Assembly: GCA_028706795.1 (NCBI GenBank)
Contig: JAQTVK010000015.1
Coordinates: forward strand, 1 to 11,688
Origin: Candidatus Omnitrophota bacterium
GTDB lineage: Bacteria > Omnitrophota > Gorgyraeia > Pluralincolimonadales > Pluralincolimonadaceae
Length of the DNA stretch: 11,688 nt
Reading direction: 5' to 3'
Part shown: piece by piece, positions 7,273 through 11,688 of the stretch
Layout of the letters: each line of letters begins with the position of its first letter
Numbering within the stretch: position 1 is the first letter of the stretch
Translations under genes and position numbers: made by a program
The notes under the pieces: model-generated
Told to the model about the DNA's origin: nothing
What the model saw: only the letters and a program-made list of their open reading frames with translations
Databases searched by the model: none

Positions 7273-7694
7273 AAAGAGAATCCAGAAGGCAAAGGTTAGT
7301 CGCGGAGATAAATATAACGCCGTTCACCGACGTTATCCTCGTCCTGCTTGTCATATTCATGATAGCGACCCCGCTCATCTCCCAGACGAGCCTTAAAATA
7401 AGGCTTCCCGAGGCCAAGAGCGGGCAGCCGCTCGAAGCTCCTAAGAAGACGCAAGCATATGTCACCATAATGAAGGACGGTTCGACGTATCTCGATAAGG
7501 ACCAGGTGACGAAAAGGGAATTAAGGGCTAAGATCGACGCCTTGCACAGGAACAACCCGGAGATGAGCGTCATCGTCCATTCGGACAGGCTGACGCCGTT
7601 CAAGGATGTGGTCAGCGTCCTCGATGTCTTGAACGAACTGGGAGTGAATAAACTGAGCATAGGGGCGATGACCGAAAGGGAGATCAACAGGTAA
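7269..7694 (+). CDS. exbD: ExbD/TolR-family motor subunit
   Basis: I choose ATG 7269, overlapping the exbB stop by ATGA, giving 141 residues. A longer version from 7227 would add an arginine/histidine-rich leader lying inside exbB and no ribosome binding site. The protein has a basic cytoplasmic start, the motif EINITPFTDVILVLLVIFM with Asp21 as the proton-carrying residue, one membrane helix (about 20-40), and a periplasmic domain of about 100 residues ending in the usual ExbD/TolR fold (VIVHSDRLTPFKDVVSVLD). It should form the stator with ExbB. The following small secreted-protein gene begins two bases after the stop. Confidence 0.93.
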   Translation: MKRESRRQRLVAEINITPFTDVILVLLVIFMIATPLISQTSLKIRLPEAKSGQPLEAPKKTQAYVTIMKDGSTYLDKDQVTKRELRAKIDALHRNNPEMSVIVHSDRLTPFKDVVSVLDVLNELGVNKLSIGAMTEREINR

Positions 7695-7696
7695 AT

Positions 7697-8095
7697 ATGC
7701 GCCGGCAATGCACGGCATTAATATTTATCATTCTTTTTATTGCGCAGGATTCATACGGGATGAGCAGGTTCATAGAATTCGAGCGTACTGCGCAGCCGAC
7801 CCTCCTTTATCCCACGACTAACGATATCAACCTGGAGGGAAAAGATTTCCTCGATTTCCGGTGGCAGACGGGCGATCGCGGGCAGACCGACCATTATGAA
7901 TTGAGGTTATATAACGGTTACGACACCACTGTATCGGGCCTCATCCTGAAAGTGGACGTATATACAAGCCCGGCAAGGATCCAGGCCGCGACTTTTAAGG
8001 AAGGCGGGGTATATACCTGGAGCTTAAGGCAGATATTAAGGAGCGGCAGGAGAGGCGACTATAGTTACAGTTCGTTCAGGGTCATAAAAAAATAA
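7697..8095 (+). CDS. Small exported beta-sandwich-like protein linked to exbBD
   Basis: The 132-residue protein begins with a Sec signal peptide (basic MRR, hydrophobic ALIFIILFIA, likely cleavage after SYG at residue 21). The mature part looks like a single fibronectin-III or similar sandwich domain, shown by FLDFRWQTGDRGQTDHYELRL, later GGVYTWSLRQI and the closing YSSFRVIKK. There is no TonB C-terminal domain, no Pal/OmpA domain, no lipobox and no further membrane helix. It starts two bases after the exbD stop, with AGGT at 7689-7692 as a weak ribosome binding site, so it is tightly coupled to exbBD. It may be a periplasmic partner of the motor; that is an inference from position only. Confidence 0.8.
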   Translation: MRRQCTALIFIILFIAQDSYGMSRFIEFERTAQPTLLYPTTNDINLEGKDFLDFRWQTGDRGQTDHYELRLYNGYDTTVSGLILKVDVYTSPARIQAATFKEGGVYTWSLRQILRSGRRGDYSYSSFRVIKK

Positions 8096-8107
8096 GGGAA
8101 TGGCAAG

Positions 8108-8728
8108 ATGAAAAAACTTTTGCATATCATCGCCACGCCGAGAGGCGAGGAGTCGAGGACGCTCAAGGTGGCGGATGCCTTTCTTGAGGAATTCCGGGCG
8201 GAACATCCGGATTGGGCTGTGGAAGACCTTGATCTCTCGAAAGAGGAGCTGCCTTCGCTTACGCTAAAGAGGGTCGACGGCAAATATATCCTGCTGTCGG
8301 GCAAAGACCTGTCCGGCGAGCTGAAAGAGGCCTGGGAAGAGATCGTCAGGCATATCGAGAGGTTTATGTCGGCGGACGGCTACCTGATAAGCACGCCGAT
8401 GTGGAATTTCAGCATCCCGTACACGCTAAAACATTATATCGACGTCATAATCCAGCCGAAATACCTGTTCCGCTATACGGCGGCCGGCTCCGAGGGGCTG
8501 GTGAAGAACAGGAAGATGGTAGTCATCGCCAGCAGGGGCGGAGATTACAGCGCCGGGAAGGCCCGCGCTGCCGACTTCCAGGAACCATACCTGCGCGCGA
8601 TATTCGGTCTCGTGGGTATCACCGACATTTCTTTTGTCGTCGCTCAGCCCATGGACATGGGACCTGAGTTGCAGAAACAGAAGATAAACGAAGCGCAACA
8701 GGCCGCCAGGGCGGCCGCCAAATTCTGA
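8108..8728 (+). CDS. FMN-dependent NAD(P)H:quinone/azo reductase-like flavoprotein
   Basis: The 206 residues form one flavodoxin-like fold of the AzoR/NQO family (Flavodoxin_2). Seen motifs are the phosphate-binding start ATPRGEESRT (9-18), the FMN-contact loop PMWNFSIPYTLKHYID from Pro97, and SRGGDY at 142-147 for the second FMN side. Length and motif order match AzoR (about 200 residues). The usual reaction is two-electron reduction of quinones or azo compounds with NAD(P)H; the natural substrate here is unknown. AAGGGA (8095-8100) lies seven bases before ATG. It sits twelve bases after the exported protein and fourteen before korA, so it may be co-transcribed with both and serve redox balance. 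Confidence 0.88.
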   Translation: MKKLLHIIATPRGEESRTLKVADAFLEEFRAEHPDWAVEDLDLSKEELPSLTLKRVDGKYILLSGKDLSGELKEAWEEIVRHIERFMSADGYLISTPMWNFSIPYTLKHYIDVIIQPKYLFRYTAAGSEGLVKNRKMVVIASRGGDYSAGKARAADFQEPYLRAIFGLVGITDISFVVAQPMDMGPELQKQKINEAQQAARAAAKF

Positions 8729-8742
8729 CAAGGGACAATAAT

Positions 8743-10470
8743 TTGCCGGATGAACTTACGATAAAGATCGCGGGTGAAGCGGGCCAGGGGATGCAGACGA
8801 TAAGCACGGTCCTGGCCAAGGCGTTCAAAAAGGCCGGCCTGCATATATTTGCCAACCAGGATTTCATGTCCAGGATACGCGGAGGCAACAACTTTTCCCA
8901 GCTGAGGGTCGCGACAAAGCCGCTCTTCACGCTGCGTGAAAAGAGCGATATAACAGTTTCCCTGGACAAGGAAAGCGCAAAGATCCATAAGCCGTCCGTC
9001 GCCGGCAAGGGCATAATAATATTGGACAGGCAAAGATCCGGCATAACGGATAACGACCCGTCATATTTCGACGCCCCCTTTTACGATATGGCTAAGAAGG
9101 CCGGCGGCAGCGAGCTCTATGCCAATTCCGCGGCATGCGGCATCGTTGCGGGGATCACCCGCCTCGATTTCCGCCATATCGAAGGGGCATTGAACGAGGC
9201 GTTCGGCGACAAGCCCGCCGACGTGAAAAAGATAAATATCGACACCGCGCGCTCAGGCTATGATTTCGCCAAGAATAATTTCAAGCCGGATATATTCGTT
9301 ATGAAGAAAGGCGGCCCGAACGGCAACTTATTTATGAACGGCAACGAGGCGATAGCGCTCGGCGCCATAAGGGCCGGCTGCAAGTTCTATTCCGCATACC
9401 CGATGTCGCCTTCCACGAGCATCATGGAGAACGTAAGCCGCTACGCGAAGGATTTTAATATCATCGTCGAACAGGCCGAGGACGAGATCGCCGCGATCAA
9501 TATGATAATAGGGGCTTCTTTCGCGGGCGTCCGGTCGATGTGCGCCACGTCCGGCGGCGGTTTCGCTTTGATGGTAGAAGGGTTAAGCCTTGCAGGGATG
9601 CTCGAAACGCCTATCGTCGCAGTGGATGCGCAAAGGCCGGCTCCCGCTACAGGATTTCCCACCCGCACGGAACAGGCCGACCTGGATTTCCTTATCCACG
9701 CGGGCCACGGCGAATTCGCGAGGGCAGTATTTGCTCCCGGGACAGCAGAAGAGGCGTTTTACCTTACGGTGAAAGCGTTCAACCTCGCGGAAAAATACCA
9801 GATACCGGTCCTGATAATGACAGACCAGCACCTGGCCGATTCTTCCCGCGATATAGAACCGTTCGATATGGACAGGGCGAAAGTAGAGCGCCACATAATA
9901 TCAAAAGAGGACTCAAGGAAAATTGCCGGATATAAGCGTTATCAGCTTACCGAGACGGGCGTCTCTCCTATGGCGGTGCCTTCCTGGATAGAGGATGTCA
10001 TTTACGCGGACAGCGACGAGCATACCGAAGAAGGGCATATTACCGAGGACGGGAATATCAGGATGTCGATGGTCGAGAAGCGGTTTTATAAGAAGATGGA
10101 GCTTCTCTCTCAGGAGATAGAGGAACCGACCAGGTACAATATCGAAAGCGCCGACACCATACTGGTCGGGTTCGGCTCGACATACGGGGCGATGAAAGAG
10201 GCGTGCGAGAGTATCGCGGGCAGGAGAGCCGGTTTTGTGCACCTCTCGCAGGTATGGCCTTTTCCCTCCGGGCAAATAGCCGGGCTGTTGAAAAAGGGAA
10301 AGAACATCCTTACGGTAGAGAACAACGCCGGCGGCCAACTGGCTAAGCTCATCCGGCGCTCAACGGGCATAGAGGTGGAAGGTTCGATATTGAAATATGA
10401 CGGCAGGCCTTTTAATTCAGACTTCCTGAAAGAGAGGGTTTTAGAGGTGGTGAACAATGGCAGACGTTAA
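8743..10470 (+). CDS. korA: 2-oxoacid:acceptor (ferredoxin) oxidoreductase, fused gamma-alpha subunit
   Basis: The best start is TTG 8743, with AAGGGA at 8730-8735 seven bases upstream; no nearer in-frame ATG precedes the conserved GEAGQG (11-16). The 575 residues consist of the gamma domain (about 1-185, with SRIRGGNNFSQLR) and the alpha domain (about 195-575). Alpha markers are AYPMSPSTSI at 218-227, QAEDEIAAI, TSGGG and PTRTEQADL. With KorB it should convert a 2-oxoacid plus CoA to acyl-CoA and CO2 while reducing ferredoxin, or run in reverse to fix CO2. 2-Oxoglutarate is the common substrate of this architecture, but pyruvate or branched-chain oxoacids cannot be excluded. It overlaps korB by fourteen bases. 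There is no separate delta ferredoxin subunit nearby. Confidence 0.93.
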   Translation: MPDELTIKIAGEAGQGMQTISTVLAKAFKKAGLHIFANQDFMSRIRGGNNFSQLRVATKPLFTLREKSDITVSLDKESAKIHKPSVAGKGIIILDRQRSGITDNDPSYFDAPFYDMAKKAGGSELYANSAACGIVAGITRLDFRHIEGALNEAFGDKPADVKKINIDTARSGYDFAKNNFKPDIFVMKKGGPNGNLFMNGNEAIALGAIRAGCKFYSAYPMSPSTSIMENVSRYAKDFNIIVEQAEDEIAAINMIIGASFAGVRSMCATSGGGFALMVEGLSLAGMLETPIVAVDAQRPAPATGFPTRTEQADLDFLIHAGHGEFARAVFAPGTAEEAFYLTVKAFNLAEKYQIPVLIMTDQHLADSSRDIEPFDMDRAKVERHIISKEDSRKIAGYKRYQLTETGVSPMAVPSWIEDVIYADSDEHTEEGHITEDGNIRMSMVEKRFYKKMELLSQEIEEPTRYNIESADTILVGFGSTYGAMKEACESIAGRRAGFVHLSQVWPFPSGQIAGLLKKGKNILTVENNAGGQLAKLIRRSTGIEVEGSILKYDGRPFNSDFLKERVLEVVNNGRR

Positions 10471-11317
10471 GGATTTTATCAGCAGTGATCCTATAGCATG
10501 GTGTCCGGGGTGCGGGGATTACGGCATCCTGAACGCGTTGAAAGCGGCGCTCGTAAAACTGGGACGGAAACCCAAGGATATTGTAATCGCCTCGGGGATA
10601 GGCCAGGCCGCGAAATTGCCCCACTATATAAAATGCAACTGCATTAACGGGCTCCACGGCAGGTCGCTGTCATACGCGTCCGCCGTAAAGATCGTGAACC
10701 GCGAATTGACCGTCATCGTGACTACGGGCGACGGGGATTGCTACGGCGAGGGAGGCAACCATTTTATCCATAACATAAGGCGTAATGTGGATATCACGGT
10801 TATAGTCCACAACAACCAGATATATGGTCTCACTAAAGGCCAGGCGTCGCCCACGACCGATGAGGGATATGTAACGAAAGTCCAGCCGCAAGGCGTCATC
10901 TTAGAGCCCATCCGCGCGCTGGAGATGGCGATAGCCCTCGGCGCGGGTTTTGTGGCGCGCGGTTATTCCTCTAATATGGAACACCTCTCGTGGCTGATCC
11001 TGGAGGGCATAAACCACAAGGGGTTCTCCCTCGTCGAGGTATTACAACCGTGCGTCTCGTTCAACAAAAAAAATACGCACGAATGGTATTCTAAGAGGGT
11101 ATATAAGGTCAACGACGACCCGGCATACGACCCCGGAAATTTTGTCGCCGCGTTCCAGAAGGCGTCGGAATGGGGTGACAGGATCCCCACCGGTATAATA
11201 TACAGGGCAGAGAAGCCTTCCTATGGAGAAAAAAGCGGCCTGGATAAGGCGGCGCCGCTGGTCGACAGCGATATAGATGATATAGACCTGACCGGGATCT
11301 TGAAAGGGTTCGCGTAA
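10457..11317 (+). CDS. korB: 2-oxoacid:acceptor (ferredoxin) oxidoreductase, TPP-binding beta subunit
   Basis: The 286 residues are the normal KorB length. The iron-sulfur motif WCPGCG (Cys16, Cys19) opens the protein, and Cys199 in LQPCVSFN is the usual last ligand. The third ligand, normally the Cys of GIGC, is Gln50 in GIGQAAKLPHY; Cys60 and Cys62 are close by. TPP and magnesium binding is shown by GDGDCYGEGGNHF (91-103) and the NNQIYGLTKGQ segment (119-129), both intact. The gene starts inside korA with AGAGGTGG at 10443-10450 as its ribosome binding site, implying equal production of the two subunits. The Gln50 change may be a recurring subfamily feature rather than a defect, because all other active-site elements are present. 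Confidence 0.95.
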   Translation: MADVKDFISSDPIAWCPGCGDYGILNALKAALVKLGRKPKDIVIASGIGQAAKLPHYIKCNCINGLHGRSLSYASAVKIVNRELTVIVTTGDGDCYGEGGNHFIHNIRRNVDITVIVHNNQIYGLTKGQASPTTDEGYVTKVQPQGVILEPIRALEMAIALGAGFVARGYSSNMEHLSWLILEGINHKGFSLVEVLQPCVSFNKKNTHEWYSKRVYKVNDDPAYDPGNFVAAFQKASEWGDRIPTGIIYRAEKPSYGEKSGLDKAAPLVDSDIDDIDLTGILKGFA

Positions 11318-11352
11318 AAAAGATCGAAGGCGGTGATAAGGGCAAATAAACC

Positions 11353-11381
11353 TTGATATGAGCGGGCAGCGGGAATATAAT
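11353..11381 (+). promoter_or_regulatory. Near-consensus sigma70-type promoter of the ferritin-like gene
   Basis: TTGATA (11353-11358, five of six) and TATAAT (11376-11381, perfect) are separated by 17 bases, the optimum. Transcription should begin near 11388, leaving a leader of about 48 bases before GTG 11436. The 118-base gap after korB contains no convincing terminator, so read-through from korAB may add to expression. Confidence 0.75.
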
Positions 11382-11411
11382 TTTAAAGTTGGGAATCGCG
11401 CTTGGATAACA

Positions 11412-11432
11412 TAACCCCTTGAAAGGAGGTTA
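11412..11432 (+). promoter_or_regulatory. Hairpin enclosing the Shine-Dalgarno of the ferritin-like gene
   Basis: In the leader, TAACC (11412-11416) can pair with GGTTA (11428-11432), and CCT (11417-11419) with AGG (11424-11426), closing a TGAA loop and leaving one bulged A at 11427. This gives eight base pairs. The ribosome binding site AAGGAGGT (11423-11430) lies almost wholly in the 3' arm, so the folded form would hide it. Opening by temperature, a protein or a small RNA would permit translation. The structure is small, and anti-Shine-Dalgarno-like CCCCTT can arise by chance. Confidence 0.45.
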
Positions 11433-11435
11433 AGC

Positions 11436-11688
11436 GTGAAAAACGTCAGAGTGGAATTAATAGAGATGTTGAATAAGGCCCTCGGGCTGGAACATGCCGC
11501 GAGGATCCAGTACCTGGCCCATGCCGAGTTGATACAAGGACTTGGGTCGGAGAAGATAATAGAACGTTTAAAGGAGATAGCATCCGACGAAGAGAAGCAT
11601 GAAGGCATGTTCCGCAACCTTATAGGCAACTACCTTGACGGTGAACCCTCGATGAAGATCGCGGAGACCCACAGGGCGAAGGAGATAA
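11436..11688 (+). CDS. Ferritin-like di-iron protein (3' end outside window)
   Basis: The start is GTG 11436, five bases after a perfect AAAGGAGGT (11422-11430). Eighty-four residues are visible and the frame is still open at the window end. The sequence shows the first two helices of a ferritin/bacterioferritin-like bundle: LNKALGLEHAARIQYLAHAE with Glu19 as a likely metal ligand, and IASDEEKHEGMF with Glu52-x-x-His55 as the second. Helices 3 and 4 are missing from view, so bacterioferritin, rubrerythrin-like and Dps-like relatives cannot be told apart. The probable role is iron storage or peroxide removal. It is the second ferritin-like gene in the window and has its own strong promoter and a possible translational switch. 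Confidence 0.85.
   Translation, partial: MKNVRVELIEMLNKALGLEHAARIQYLAHAELIQGLGSEKIIERLKEIASDEEKHEGMFRNLIGNYLDGEPSMKIAETHRAKEI

Noticed and set aside
1..11688. CRISPR arrays, tRNA or rRNA genes, insertion sequences, long repeats
   Set aside because: I found no repeated spacers, cloverleaf, rRNA-like sequence, transposase or terminal inverted repeat while reading both strands.

Overview
The window is a gene-dense, entirely plus-strand stretch of a bacterial chromosome. It holds fourteen protein-coding genes, two of them cut by the window ends. I see no RNA genes, mobile elements, CRISPR arrays or long repeats, and no gene-free stretch over 120 bases. The sequence has roughly balanced GC, frequent ATA and AGG codons, strong AAGGAGGT ribosome binding sites and tight gene packing. 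The gene set is secreted proteins, phosphorelay, ExbBD, 2-oxoacid:ferredoxin oxidoreductase and ferritin-like proteins. Together these suggest an anaerobic, Gram-negative-type, uncultivated lineage such as Omnitrophota or a relative. That placement is an impression from style and content, not a proof.

Region 1 (1-4751) looks like one operon whose promoter lies before the window. It starts with the end of a beta-rich protein, then a signal-peptide protein with an 'LKxGxxIxGKI' module and a helical body. Next comes a three-gene signalling block: a DivK-like single receiver, a soluble PAS histidine kinase (ATGA overlap) and a second single receiver. A FemAB/GNAT-fold acyltransferase closes the region. 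No DNA-binding output domain is present.

Region 2 (4752-6612) begins with a very good sigma70-type promoter whose -10 box ends only seven bases before the next ATG, so the transcript should be leaderless or nearly so. It drives a membrane-anchored class A beta-lactamase-fold serine hydrolase and then a ferritin-like/VIT1-CCC1 fusion predicted to move iron or manganese.

Region 3 (6652-8095) is an ExbB-ExbD type proton-driven motor pair (ATGA overlap). It is followed two bases later by a small exported beta-sandwich-like protein where a TonB or TolA partner might be expected.

Region 4 (8108-11317) encodes an FMN-dependent NAD(P)H:quinone/azo reductase-like flavoprotein and a two-subunit 2-oxoacid:acceptor oxidoreductase (fused gamma-alpha KorA, TPP-binding KorB). 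KorB has Gln where the third iron-sulfur cysteine normally sits.

Region 5 (11318-11688) has a second near-consensus promoter. It precedes a ferritin-like gene cut by the window end, whose Shine-Dalgarno lies inside a predicted hairpin. The two strong internal promoters both lie ahead of transcription units carrying ferritin-like proteins, so metal or redox handling is the main theme tying the right two-thirds together; that link is inferred.
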